Shown here in pieces: positions 44,765 to 56,969 of a DNA stretch of 64,000 nt (its first letter is position 1; the number at the start of each line of letters is the position of its first letter). The notes under the pieces are model-generated. The model was not told where the DNA came from. It did no database searches and worked only from the letters and a program-made list of their open reading frames with translations. The translations under genes and the position numbers were made by a program. The DNA is taken from assembly GCA_949987565.1 (NCBI GenBank), contig OX465107.1, positions 15,455,805-15,519,804 of the forward strand, in the 5' to 3' direction. This DNA is from Luidia sarsii (lineage: Eukaryota; Echinodermata; Asteroidea; Paxillosida; Luidiidae).

Positions 44765-44835
44765 GAAGACAGTGGACTGACGATGGACAGAACACAACGA
44801 AACGTCCAGTTCTCGGCTCTTTACAGAACCATGCA
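44765..44835 (+). repeat. Short element with a hammerhead-like CTGACGA...GAAAC core
   Basis: CTGACGA at 44777-44783, 15 bases, then GAAAC at 44799-44803, followed by GTCCAGTTCTCGGCTCTTTA and CAGAACC. A second copy in the opposite orientation lies at 55430-55503 with the same order of motifs. CUGANGA and GAAA are the invariant hammerhead-ribozyme boxes and occur in Penelope-like elements and retrozymes. I could not build a convincing stem II here, so the ribozyme reading is tentative; the shared repeat is firmer. Confidence 0.45.
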
Positions 44836-45716
44836 AACTCCAACGAGAGAGCAGTTATTAAATCTCAGGGGTCTACGTCTGCATGGTGTTCGAGTCTTCC
44901 CATCGGGGGATATCTAGTAACGTGCTCTGTTATAAGAGTCTTATTATTTTGTGCCCCGAAATTGCTGTACCTAATTGAGGTGAAGTCCATTTGGGCAGAG
45001 CGCTTTCCATTGTGTGCATTGTATACAGTTTCAAATACCAGTCCGCGCCAAATAGGCAATTTGCCTCACCATTTTATGTTTGAAATGAATAGACATCTCC
45101 CACCAGAGGCAATAATATTTTTTTGGGGAAAGACATTTGATTGAAAATCTGCTGGAATTGCATTGGTTGTCATCCACACCCATATAGCTCTCGGTGAATG
45201 TCTGAAAGAATTCAGCCCCATCCTTCCCGAAGGGGCAATTCGAAAGACGGACTGACCACGTTGCCATGGGAAAGCTGCATCAATATCTGGCCATAATGGA
45301 CGCAATTGAACGCAATTGCCACTCGAGCACACAATCATTCTTCTCCCCGGCCCCTTCCAGTGGCTGCCATTCATAGGCCGCGAGTCTCCGTTTTTTTACG
45401 GTCTCGCCTTTCTAACAACCTCGACGCCGCCCGCTGTTTAACGGTTCAATTTTACGAGCCGCTGCCTGCCACTCTCATTAGTTCTCCTGTAATTAGTCCT
45501 TGTTTTTTTGGTTTACAATGCTGTCGTATTGTTCCTCTCCCCTCCCCTTCCGAATGAAAACGCGCAGTCTGACCTCTAAACTTCCAAATGGTTGTGATCT
45601 CAACAAAAGCGCTCTATATTGTCCGCAACCAGTGGGCGGTGTCATTATTATTGGTAGGGCGGGAGCTGGAGACGCCAGTAAGAGAAAGGAATCTTTTGTG
45701 AGTCCCCACCACGAAA
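44836..45716. other. Unique non-coding sequence
   Basis: No gene recognised. Confidence 0.4.
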
Positions 45717-45724
45717 TATTGCCC

Positions 45725-46190
45725 ACATATGTGACCCGGCACAGCATAATGAGGAATAACCCCCGCTTTTGAGATTTTGAGATTTTCTAATGATGTGAAA
45801 GAGTATACCATTAGCTTTAAAATGATATCAAAATTATTTCTGTTTGAACTTGGTTGTAAATAGTACAAGGGGACTTCGCTCATTCATTTGGTACCAGACA
45901 CAATATTGCAGCGCCATTCTAACTCCTCGAAAGCGGCCATTCAAAAAGGCAGGAACTTTACATTTTCATGAAAACAGTACACAAACACTCCCCCGAAATC
46001 CCCTTTTTTTCAACATTTAGAGACGGATTTCGGAAAAATCCTTTGGACATAATATCCTCAAATACTTTAACTTTCCGAAAATACAATTTTTTTGTGTGTG
46101 TATTGAATTGAGAAGATACTTTGACTTCAAGCGTTGTTTACTCGAAAAGTGTTTTGGTGGGATAGTCCTCATGTCGCTTGCTGGGTCACA
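45725..46190. mobile_element. MITE with TGTGACCC(G/A)GCA terminal inverted repeats
   Basis: TGTGACCCGGCACAGCATAA near the left end (45730) pairs with the right end, whose complement reads TGTGACCCAGCAAGCGACAT. Both sides continue with ATGAGGA. TATTGCCC lies at 45717-45724 and 46191-46198 and may be an 8-bp (hAT-like) target duplication, though 5 extra bases separate it from the left repeat. No transposase frame. Confidence 0.7.
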
Positions 46191-46198
46191 TATTGCCC

Positions 46199-48404
46199 CT
46201 GCCAAGCACCGTTACTTCACCAGAATCGAGATTCGGATGAAATAGCAGATGAAAGTAGTCAGTGTCTTAACTGCAACGTACCGGGCGAGCGTATTTTAAT
46301 GCTCTGCCTGTTGATATACGACAGTCGCCGATGTCAAATGAGAAGCGGTCCGCCAGAACGCACGGAAAATCCCCCGAAGTTGATCGTCCACACCGTCGGT
46401 CGTAACTAATTTAACCCGCAGAAAACAAATATAAACCGGAGAGCAAATCGGCTATTCCTTGTGACAACCCGGTGATTCATTTTGTTCCGTCCAGCTCGAC
46501 AAAAGCGTTACGCATTAATACGAATTTCATATTTGTTTTTTACGGCGAAAAAAAGTGTTGTTCCCGATATTGCAGTATAAGCTAACCCCTTGGTAGCTTT
46601 ACGGAGCCATTTGTCCACGGTTTATAGGCCGAGGTGGGTTTTCGTTTCATGTCCTAAAAAACAAATAATATAATCATGATTCTGGCAACACAAAACAGCA
46701 AACAGCCATACCAAGCCCTTGAAGAAAATCCGTGGGTGTGGGTGTGAGAGGAAAAATAGATTATGATTTTTATCTCGGCAGAAGATATAGTTAGCTAGGC
46801 CAGTCTGCACGGGCCTTGAGGATATGAAATGATTGGTCAGAAGGCTGGATTGATTATAGCGAGTTATTCACGCATGAGGAGAGGGATCCAGCCTCTCCTA
46901 CCCTCACGGCCGCTCCTGCCGAGAAATAGAAAAGAGAGAGAGAGAGGGAGAGAGGGAGGGGGGGATTTGGAGATGGAGAGGCCTATTGCTGCTTAACAGC
47001 TAACCCCGTTGGCGGGCGGTAAATCACCGCGTAATTGGCTGGCCACACACTCCGTCACGACTGAGCAAATATCCCCAGTTCCGTCAGCTCTTAGACCTTG
47101 GCCGTGATGTCAACCGCAACCATTTTCCTTCCTCCAAATTATGCCGAGAAATGGATCTGTTTTTTTTGTGTGTGTCGTTTTGGGAGGTTAAAATCAGGTC
47201 GGTTTACGATTTGTTACGTCTTTAATTTCCAAGGCGGAGATGAAAACGGAGGCTATGCTCTGCGGTTTGGAAGACAGTGCGTATGCCGCCTTTAAGAAGG
47301 CATTACGCGAAGCTCCGACTCACCACGAATTCTCGCCACGTGTATTTCCAGCTTTTCGAATGCTAACAACTTCAAGTGTAATCGGTTGGACATTATACAG
47401 TGCACAGACTTTCGTAGCAACAACTACTTCACCGATCATCTTCACTTCTACGCAGCTAGTTCTTAAGTGATCCTCAAGTGTTTATTTTTCATCAGTTAGA
47501 CTAACACGACTATCTTTACACGTCTTCATTTTTTGTGGGGGGAGAACGGGAATGTCCGATGTCTTTCTTTGAAGAAAAAAACACCCTCCACTCTATAGAG
47601 CGACTGTCAACAAATATAGCGACTGCCTTTCGTGGCCTTTTCAGCAGAAAGGCTTATACTAAATCTTTTACCCCAGCTTGATAAAACACTGATTTTTGTT
47701 TGTTCTATTTCTACTTGTCTTCAGATTAGGACCAAAGGTGCCCATTATTTCAACGGAATATCTCAGTATCTCGTTGCTTCGTTGATTATCATGGTTACGT
47801 TATGGACTCGTTATAAGCCACGTGTATGCCATCCGCTTACTGCTTACTGCTCCGGAATTTTCTCCGAAATGGAAAGAGATCGTGAGGCGGAAAGGTCACG
47901 GGCTAGCTCACGCGCTGTGAAATTCGGGCCTTCATCTCTTTGAGAGGGGGGGGGGGCGGGTTGTGAGAAACAAAAAATCCCGCCGAATACCTCCAACCCA
48001 CGTTGTAAGGTATATAGGCTGGTACATGACGCAGTGCAATGCTCGCTGTATACGGTGAGGATTATCGGGGCTGCGTTTGATACGCTCGGTATTCGTACGT
48101 CGGTCTACTCGAATCGGCTTGGGTTGACGAACCCGACACGCGTATCCGACGCCTTTGCGTCTGCGGTCCTATCGATGTCCCGAGACCGGGCCGCCTCCTG
48201 CCCAGGCTACAGTGGCTCCAGGTAACTTTAGTCCCCTTTGGACGGGGGCATCCGATACCCAGACCGGTCGCATTACGCAGGTTCGGAGGGGGGAAGATGT
48301 CAAACTTGTCGCTCCGTGCGAGTACAAAGGGTCTCGGAAGAAGACTGCCTGTCCGCCGGTGGGATGAGAGGACGACGTTGGATGACGCGAGAGGTGGTTC
48401 TCTC
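46199..48404. other. Unique non-coding sequence
   Basis: No gene recognised. A short GA run lies at about 46933-46966. Confidence 0.4.
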
Positions 48405-48770
48405 TGCTCTCAAATTCTCTCTTCCTCTTTCCCGATCCCTCTCCTTCTCTCTGTCTCTGTCCCTCTGCCCCTCCCTTTTCCTCTCCATTTACCTCCCATC
48501 TCCTTCTCCCTCCTCCTCCCCTCCCTGTCCCGCTCTTTCCTCCCTCCCTCCCTCCCTCCCTCCCTCCCTCGTCTCCCTTTCTCTCACTCTCCATCCCCTC
48601 TCCATCCCCTCTCCCTCTTCTTCTCCCCTCCCCTCCCTCCCCTCCCCCCTTTCTCCATCTCCATCCCCATCTTCATCCCCTCTCCCTCTTCCCCGTCTCT
48701 CTTTTCCCACTCTCTCTCTCAATCCATCCCTCCCTCTCCATATCTCCCGTCTGTCTGTCTCTTCCAGTTT
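48405..48770. repeat. CT-rich (CTCC/TCCC)n tract
   Basis: Pyrimidine-rich on plus with CCCT runs at about 48541-48572. Ser/Pro/Leu-rich plus frames and Arg/Glu/Gly-rich minus frames are shadows. Confidence 0.87.
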
Positions 48771-48775
48771 CCCTG

Positions 48776-48922
48776 GACCTGGACTTGAACCCGAGACCTC
48801 TGGATTAACGTGAGCTATCCTGCCCTTAGATTGTTGCCTGCCAAATAGTCAACTAGTCTTTGCCGAGGTGGGGGCGCCAGTCAGAAGCAATTCAACCATT
48901 AACTGCCGTATATCTCCAGGGA
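48776..48922 (-). repeat. tRNA-like repeat (family T), copy with deleted anticodon arm
   Basis: On minus the body (TTGCTTCTGACTGGCGCCCC, CTCGGCAAAGACTAGTTGAC) leads to a shortened tRNA-like part ending in the B box GGGTTCAAGTCC. Part of the D/anticodon region is missing compared with the copy at 44385. Confidence 0.75.
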
Positions 48923-49884
48923 TTTCCTTGGTTTGTTTGACATAACATTGAGAGTTAGGGACTGCATGTTACGGTATTGGCCACCACCTGCCCAATAACG
49001 TACACATTTTGGGAATTTTGAAGGACGATAGTTTGATCGATGCTGCTCGCAATAATGGTTGAATATTGCCAAAAAGTTGATTTTATTTTAAAAGGGATGC
49101 TAATAAAACCCAGTCCCCCAATTTCAGGGTTTTGCTGGAAGTGATTCGATTGGCTCTCAGCGATATGGGACGCTGGTAAAAAAGGTAAACATTTATCAAA
49201 GCGGAAAACGTGGATTAGTATAGCGCCGGTGGTCCCGAGAGGGTACGGAGGAGCGTCTTCATTACGCTGCCCTGAACTGTTAATATTTGTTCCGCTCTTA
49301 GCTCACGGGACGGACCGGGGTACCGGGGTCAGGGAGAAAGGTTGGTTTGTGGTTTGAGGGAGGAAGAGGAGGGGGGGGGGTTGAAATATCTACTGGTTTA
49401 CAGTAGCGAAGAGCATTCACCTCGCGGCCCGTCCCGGGAGAGGTCGGGCGCATAATAACGCCAACATCACACCCTGGAGGACCCCCGATATTTGCTCGAC
49501 AGACTCGCCCGTATTGGGGTCGGGGAGGGGAGGGGAGGGGAGGAGGAGAGGGAGAGGAGCGGAGGGAGGGGCGAATTGCGGGTGGCAGTCTATAACGTTG
49601 GTACGGTTCCCTCCAGCGGGCCATCGGGAGCTGATAAGAAATTTAACCCGGCCACTTCCCAATTCCGCTCCCCCTTGTCAGCAAGGCCCAGCGCGGTCTA
49701 GAGTGATCTTGTTTCCTATCGCGGATGGGGGAAAGACGTTTATTGCGTGTTCTATAATACATACTATCCAACATTTAATCACCCCCCTATCCATTTATTT
49801 ATCTATACAGTCTTGAGTCTTGACATATCATGGTGGAACGGCACCTGACAAATTCATCAGAGGATATTAATCATTGCTCTTAAC
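48923..49884. other. Unique non-coding sequence
   Basis: G-rich stretches at about 49358-49381 and 49514-49572. No gene recognised. Confidence 0.4.
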
Positions 49885-50137
49885 CTACCTAGAAAAAGAA
49901 GAAGAAGACTACCCCGGTCCCAGTCCATACGCACAAGCGGAATACTGTACACCCGCACGCGATCTCAGGCCAAGATCACCTTGAGTCTCCTCAAGCCGAT
50001 GGCACCTTGAGATTCACTAAAAAATATTCAAATGTTTGCCCGTAACCTACCTAGAAAACAAATCGCTGTTCGGTCTCAGCGTATAACACGCACGGGCGCT
50101 GTGAGGTGTATCGCAGGCGATCTCAGGTCACGATGTA
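49885..50137. repeat. Diverged direct duplication, period ~159 bp
   Basis: TAACCTACCTAGAAAA near 49879 and 50038, and GCGATCTCAGGCCAAGATCA near 49960 against GCGATCTCAGGTCACGAT near 50118. Similar CGGTCYCAG...ACACGCAC-like parts lie between. An old two-unit tandem duplication. Confidence 0.6.
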
Positions 50138-52968
50138 TTTTTCTTGGGTTATTAAAGTATCTCACGGCTAATGACCTGTAACAGCGCCGGCTGCTCAATT
50201 AGGAATGGTGTGGAAGATCTTTGCCCGTAGGCGGGAACATTACGGCGCCGCCAATCGGTATAGCCGCCCTTGTATACGATCCGCCTTTTATCGGACACCG
50301 TAGCCTATCCCGTAATCCATCACAGTCAATGACCGCATAGACATTCATCCAGCTTATCTCGGATACTCTTTTAACATTCCCTGGTCACTATCCTCACATG
50401 GAGATGACACTCGATCCATGTCTTCCCTGGCATGGGCGCAAATTGAAAACGCACGCGCTTATCCGTATCCACGACTAGGCCTATACGGGAAATCGTGAAT
50501 TTCGATAGCCTAGGCCTAATTGATTCATACACACGATGGCATTTCGTCACGTTACACTGGAAAATGTCGAGAGATATTGGTGAGAGAACATATCTACCGA
50601 CATTCTATTGGAACTGTTGGAGTTGTGTCGGCCCAAATCAGCCACAAACTCCACACCAAAAGTGTCGAGCAAACGATTTTGCCCGACACTTTTTGCCTCG
50701 CTTAACTATTTGTATGTTGTATTTACCCATGTTCTGATTTGTTATTTTTTGACAGACAATGGTGCGCTTATAAACAGCCATATTAAGCGCCTTATAAATG
50801 TTATGTATTATTATTATGTTTGCAATGTACATAAAAAACAAGATATCGTAAAATTAAGAGCATTTTTTTCTTTAGAAAATGCATGATCAGCCGTTTTTTA
50901 AACCAGTTCTTACGCCAAAGGGACATGGTTTACAATTTTTCTTGTAATTTGTTAAAGCCTCTTCACTGATGGGTAACTTTTGATTTATCTTGAAAAAAGA
51001 TAAATTTTGTTATCAATTTGGGAACCGAAATTAACACAACGGGTATAAAACAAGAAACAAAACCTATCTATGATTGTTTGATGGAGGTGAGATGACCGTA
51101 TATTTACGGCGAATTCGCCTGGGAAGCTGCCACACGTTACTCAAGATTAAGGCATCTCATTCTGACCCATATTTCCCTGTAAAAAATAAATTTATCGAAC
51201 TCTGCGGGACATATTTCAGAGTATTTCATGATTGGCTCAAGCGCTGGGCTCATAGCGAGAGAAAAAAATCATTCCCATCAGAGCCCATCAAACGACACCA
51301 TCCCAAGACCTGTAGCTACTCGGAGCTAACCCCCCCCCCAAAAAAAAAAAAAAAAAGGAAAAGGAAAGACGGAGGAGGGAAGAGGGGAAAAAAGCGGGAA
51401 AAGTAAAGACGACCTGGCAAATAGCGACCAGAAATATGACCATGATTTCAATCAAAGCAGTGCCCCCTAGGTATAGCACGACGAGCACGGGAGACGGAAA
51501 ATACAAGCGAGTTATGGTCCACCGGTAGGATCAGAGTGGTGGAGTAAACCAGGGTCCCTCGGGGTACCAGTGACGCTGGTAAAAAAAAAAACCCACCAGA
51601 CATCCTTTCAACCCCGTGAATGCACAAAGTGTCAAGGAACGTTTAGCGCGGGCCGCGCACCAGTGAGCACCGCGCACCAGTGACCGTAAGTACTCTTGCC
51701 CCTAAAAAATAAATAAATGGAGAATATTTGTGGACATCGATCGGTTAAAGCGGGGCTGTATAGGCGGAGTTCCGCTCGTAAATTACACGCCGGGTTTTTT
51801 TTTTCTCTCTTCCCCATTCTCAAATATTATACATCTACCTGAGGGTAAAAACAATACATGAGAAAGTCAAGGGTGTGTGAGAACCAGCGATGGATGTGGA
51901 ATATGGGAAAGGAGGGAGGGAGGTTGGAATTCTGTGCAGAGGCGAGGCAAGTTCGTCTCGTGTGTTTTGTAATTTGTTTGTCCCTTCCGCTCGGATTGTC
52001 ATTTCCGATGGAAAAAGGCGCTCCACTAAACTCATGTTTATAAATAGCGTTCTGCTGCCAGCGCATGCTACCATAAAAGCCGTCCAGAAATACATCGTCA
52101 ATTCCGGGTGAGGTCTAGTCTTGCATTAAGTGCCAAGCCTCGTCATTCCTTTGCACGGACCTTAGATCGTGAATTGCAAATCAAAGCGAGCCAGATCTCC
52201 CGGATTCCCATAATCCATGTATTCAACCTACACTTTTGGACACCAACTACTTTTTTTGGGGGGGACGAACATTGCAGAGCCACTGCTTGTTTTGTGGTCT
52301 TTGTCAGACGGTTAGAAAAAGTGGTTCCAGGCCAGATGCTAGATAATTTAGGAAGACAAATTTCATGAATTCATGACCAACGGTACACCAACTTTCTTGC
52401 TATGGTGGACTGCATGCATATATAGGACTTGTACAAAATATCTTGGTAGAAAAAAACATGTACCCTTTTCACTAGATATACCAAACAAATGCAGGTATAA
52501 TCATAATTATTGCTGTCATCATTATTTGTTATTATTATTTTAAGGAAACAATTGGATGATTTCAATACTGTGACTGCCACGTTTCCTTTCTCGGATGAAT
52601 GAAGAGTGTCTTTCCACAATCGGGACTTGATCTCACTGGTATACATGCAGACCTGGAAGTAGTAAACCTACGGCGTTGGTTTCCCCCTACCTCCGTGGTT
52701 ACCCCCACTCATGTTTTGTCTTTTCTGAACAGAGCAAATCAAATGTAACTACACGAAACCACACGGAATAAACACATAGGGCCTATGCAGTTGCTTCAGC
52801 AAGAAAACCTGCTAAGCATGCAAAATCTTACTCGGTTGAAGACTGGAGTTCATTTCACTGGAGGCCTTTTGCAAATGAATCGCATTCAGTTATTAGGTTG
52901 CTTAGATCGTCTGGTGTAAAATACCAGTGGAACTTTGGGCGTCAATCTGATTTGAAGGATTATCCATC
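50138..52968. other. Unique non-coding sequence, 2.8 kb
   Basis: No gene recognised. The block 50200-50400 is less AT-rich and holds a CCAAT box (CCGCCAATCGG) and TAATCC homeodomain-type sites, so it may be regulatory. The hairpin at 50658-50693 is listed separately. An A run lies at about 51342-51356. Confidence 0.35.
50658..50693. repeat. 36-base near-perfect hairpin
   Basis: AAAAGTGTCG and GCAAA pair with TTTGC and CGACACTTTT around a CGAT loop, with one A-C mismatch. It is too short for a normal microRNA precursor. No downstream element of a histone-type 3' end was identified. Confidence 0.7.
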
Positions 52969-53054
52969 GTAAGTTGTGATAGGCCGTATGGTTTCTGTGC
53001 ATGGCTCATCGTGCCGCGATTGATCGTAAGTTACGATGGGTTTGGTGAAATCGA
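52969..53054 (+). repeat. Repeat family C, copy 1
   Basis: TAAGTTGTGATAGGCCGTAT through GATTGATCGTAAGTTACGAT to TTTGGTGAAATCGA. The copy at 55799-55884, same strand, matches at most positions over ~86 bp. It contains the dyad ATCGTAAGTTACGAT. No coding capacity. Confidence 0.8.
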
Positions 53055-53594
53055 CTTCTGGTCTTTTAAGTCAGTGAGCACCGATTTCTTTCTTGGGGTG
53101 TCCCTTCTAGTTCCGGCTTCTCCAAATTGCCTTCATATAATACAGACGCGTCTCTGGTTAAACTGTAACGAGATCACTGATCAACTACCGCCCTCATCAT
53201 CGTATGATCTAAATTAAAAGCAAACATTTTTTTTTCGGCGGGGGATGTGGTATAGGAATGAAGGTTTAAGGGTAATGTCGAAGTAATGCGCTTTCCTGCA
53301 GCGCCCTCTCGTCTGCGGAATCAGACCCAGTAGGCCTAAATTGAAAACTCTCGCATTACACACAACACAAGTCTACCCAACTACGGGCCCTTCTCCATTT
53401 CCGTCCGTCAAACAACAGCACGGCGGAATAAACAGACCACATCTCCTATTTAAATGGGAAAAAAAGGAAAGGGAGGGGGGGGGGACACCAAAGCAAGAAG
53501 TAAAACCAAATACCGCCGTCCAATCACCAACTGGCGTATTGACTCGAGAACGCACGCAACGGGGTAATCCGAAATCGTCGAGGAGATCGCTTCG
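53055..53594. other. Unique non-coding sequence
   Basis: No gene recognised. A CTCF-like site (CAGCGCCCTCTCGTCTG, minus) lies at 53299-53315. Confidence 0.4.
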
Positions 53595-53882
53595 ACCAGG
53601 GCTCTATTTCATAGCAAGGGTATAGGAATCTTCCTAAATAAAAAGTTCCTAAATTAAGAGAGGAATTTGCTAAATAAATAATGTCTAAACTTATGACAAT
53701 TAAGACACAAATTCAGTCCAGAGATGGAAATGGATTCTTCCTAGTAGATGACCTACATTGGTTTATGAAATAGGAACATTGATGCTATGATGCTTCAGGT
53801 TTTGTTTTCTGGAATTCGAAATGAAATTCTACCTAAGTCCCAGATAGGAATATTCCTGCCTCTAATGAAACAGAGCCCTGGT
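53595..53882. mobile_element. MITE with ACCAGGGCTCTATTTCAT terminal inverted repeats
   Basis: ACCAGGGCTCTATTTCAT at 53595-53612 is mirrored by ATGAAACAGAGCCCTGGT at 53865-53882, 17 of 18 bases matching. TCG flanks both ends (53592-53594, 53883-53885) as a possible 3-bp target duplication. The AT-rich interior has no coding capacity. Confidence 0.88.
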
Positions 53883-55080
53883 TCGCTTTAACGAGAATGC
53901 TAAGAAGCAACCGTTTCTGGTTTTTTTTTTGCGGGGTCAAGGGGTGGGTGGGGTGGGGTGGGGTGGTCGGGGTTAGGCAGAGGATGGAGGAAGGCCACGC
54001 GGGCAGAGTAAAGACCTGTGCCCCTGGCCTGGGATTCTCCGTATAGAAGTAGAGGCGGTATTCGCTTCTTGCCCGGATCAGTTACCGCGCATATCCAGTT
54101 AAATTGGATCTTATGCGGGTTACAAACCCTCGTTGGCAGAGTGCGTGCGTGCGTGCGTGCGTTCGTGCCTGCATCCGGCCCCCTACCCCTCATCCTATAG
54201 ATATTGACCCGTCCGGCTGTTGCGTGCGTGCGCGTAAACCTGTGTTTTGCAAAACCTATATACACTTCACTCTTCTTCCCCCCCCTTTTTTTTTTTTTGA
54301 GGTGGGGAAGTGTTATACTTATGGACTATTCCAATTATCCTTTTCCCCGTCGTACGCTCGAAGGTAAAGACGAGGAGAGAAATTGCCCGAAAGGTTTTAC
54401 TGGTCACCTCGCTCCTATACCTTCCCAGGCTCGTCACCCCATCCATGTCAAATCCAGAAACCCTCTCTCCGGTCATTACTATTTGACATCTTGAGGTGCC
54501 TCAGCTCGATGTCGCTGTAAGAAACGCTCGAGCACGATAACATTCTTGCGCGCGTGCGCGCGTGTGTGTGTGTGAACCATATTTTCTCTTACAGGCCTTA
54601 TATACAGCATTGGTAAAGGTCAAAAGATTGCCACAGTTGTGTGTCAAACTATTAGACATTCCAAACAAGAAAACCTGCGAATGTTTTAACTCAAATGGTA
54701 ATCTGGAAAAGTAGAAAAAGGCAATAAAAATGCATTAAAAAATGCATTAAAATGCGAGTAATGAACTACCGGTACCAGTATTTGTGGATGTTTGAGTGAA
54801 GATTTCTCGAGAAATACAGCATCCCAGACCGTAAGATTTCAACACGAGGATTCTATCGTGACCATCTACAGCCTGTGTAAGTTAGAAGGAAATCTGTGGA
54901 CATTGATGTTTTCCGATCTTCCCAATGTTGCAACGTGTATATTGGGCGTTTCAATATTTTGCTGTCCCCAAGATTTCACGTCATTTTTCTACAAAATGTG
55001 AAAAAAAAGAAGAGAAAAAACACGAGACCGCCGCGTCTGAAAATATGATATTCACGCATTAATTCGGCGACCCCTCACTT
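53883..55080. other. Unique non-coding sequence
   Basis: Includes a GTGC run at about 54140-54160 and a Z-DNA-prone GCGCGCGTGCGCGCGTGTGT at about 54549. No gene recognised. Confidence 0.4.
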
Positions 55081-55168
55081 AAGCCGCGTTTCCATTGGAC
55101 TTATTTTGGCCAAAGTAACCGAGACGATGGTTACTTTAATCATTTTAAGTCCAGTGGAAACGCGGCTT
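55081..55168. mobile_element. 88-bp hairpin MITE
   Basis: AAGCCGCGTTTCCATTGGAC (left) and GTCCAGTGGAAACGCGGCTT (right) pair, and pairing continues through AAAGTAAC / GTTACTTT to a short loop. TT lies just outside both ends. Confidence 0.85.
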
Positions 55169-55429
55169 TTGACAGTGTAATTCAAAAGGGTGGGATTCGG
55201 ATAGTCGCGTTTTCCATCCACTACCCGTTGGTGAAGGCTCATGTCGCTATAGATTGACAGGCACGTCGGTAAGATCGCAGTCTCTCGACCCTAAAGAGCT
55301 TGTCCGTCCGCAAAACTGCACAGACCGTTAAGTTTTGTTTGTGGTTTGATATGATAGGATGTGAAGGTTTGCGCGGTGAAATACTAAGTAGGAGGTTTGT
55401 GATGACACCGTGTATAATCATCTCTCAAG

Positions 55430-55503
55430 AGAAGGAGTGTGGCTCTGAGAAGAGCCGGTAATTCAACGTTTCGGGTAGTGTGTACTCTGCCTGTCGTCAG
55501 GAG
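55430..55503 (-). repeat. Second copy of the CTGACGA...GAAAC element
   Basis: On minus: CTGACGA (55500-55494), 21 bases, GAAAC (55472-55468), then GTTGAATTACCGGCTCTTCT and CAGAGCC. The order and the CGGCTCTT block match the copy at 44765-44835. The 21 bases between the boxes can form a weak stem (GG..AGT/ACT.CC). Confidence 0.45.
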
Positions 55504-55798
55504 ATAGTTTTGTGATTTCCTGGAAGGCCTTAGACGTGAATTAATAGCGTTAATCACTCCAACAGGTCACTTAGGTGACCAAAGGGAAGACAGAAAGAGG
55601 CAAGTGTTTCAGGCACCCGATCCGCAGTTAAGACCCATCAAAACGGAGCCTAATCACGTTCTAATGATAGGCCTAACAAACAGAGGAGACGAACAATATT
55701 TACGAGAATAATACGCATTATCATTCCCTGGGGTGGACTTGCACAAAGCCTTACGATGCTTCGATCGTCACTCAACTGATACGATGAATAACCAGTCC

Positions 55799-55884
55799 TA
55801 AGTTGTGATACACCGTATGGTTTCTGTGCTTTGCTCATCGTCTTGCGATTGATCGTAAGTTACGATGAGTTTGGTGAAATCGAT
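55799..55884 (+). repeat. Repeat family C, copy 2
   Basis: Same-strand partner of 52969-53054, with TAAGTTGTGATACACCGTAT and GATCGTAAGTTACGATGAGT. Sequence flanking the two copies is not alike. Confidence 0.8.
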
Positions 55885-56969
55885 CGCGGGCTTCACATTT
55901 TTCTCAGCGTATCCGACCGTTCGGAGTGACTTTAGACGCTGATTTACAACCCGTGAAACACATTCGGCGGATTCCTCCCCCCCAAACGGCACACTATAAA
56001 ATAAGTATTATTTGGTCAACCAAATTGACATTTTGCTCATTGGCAATGCACGTTCAAGTGAATCGCATCAGATGCCAGTCAGAAGAAAGCTGGTATTATT
56101 ATTTGAAATCCTCTACCACATACGCGTTTTCCATGGGCTTTACTTTTTGCTGAATGTTTGCACTTAAATTTGTGGCAATCCCGATGGAGGGAGTATATTG
56201 GGTGTCTTAAACGTACACGTGTAATTATGTTAAGCTCGTCAGTTTGTCATAGCCCTCGGGGTACTTCTTCTTCATATTTGTTCTCTGTTTTTTTTTTTTT
56301 AGTTGACCCCATTTTTCCTCCTGCACGATTTTTGGGGGGTTGGGGGGAACGCAGGCATTCTCGTCTCCACGCGACGTCTCGGTGCCTCTGCCTCCCCCCC
56401 CCTCTCCGCATATTGTTGGTGTAGCCGGCCCTTGTTCGCAGATGGCACGTCACGCGTATTTGCACTGCCAGCTTTGACAGAGAGCGGGGCGGCTGGAACG
56501 GATCTAATTGAATTCGGTCTGTTTGTGGCGCGGTGGCTTCTCGTCCGCTTCCTTCCACCGAGCCGCGCGTTTCGCCCCTTTTTTCTTTCTTGGCGCGTGC
56601 ATGCACTGCGTGGGCTGCCGTCAAGAGTGCGTCCGTGAACATCGCAACCCCCTTTCTCTCTCTCTCTCCTTTGATTATACTCTTTGCACGGAGAGGATTT
56701 TGTGGCGGCATCTGTTTCGTGCCGTCTTCCAGCGATGAGGAACCGTTATATATACATGGCCTTCATGATTTTAACACTGATCGTGTATCTACAATAATGC
56801 CCTTCTCAATAGTGAAGTCTCCGGCATGTCTTGGGGGCGCTTTTTGGAAGTCATAGTTTGAAAGAGCCTGTCATCTAAAAGTACACGTCGGGTATAGGGC
56901 AAACACACTCCTGGAACTATACATTCTCCTCCACGCAAAAAAAATCATATTGATGATGCAACGCGGTGC
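55885..56969. other. Unique non-coding sequence
   Basis: No gene recognised. The overlapping frames at 56247-56856 on both strands lack domains. Confidence 0.4.

Noticed and set aside
45066..45374. 102-codon minus frame with a plausible-looking composition
   Set aside because: No family motif, no splice context and overlapping open frames on both strands.
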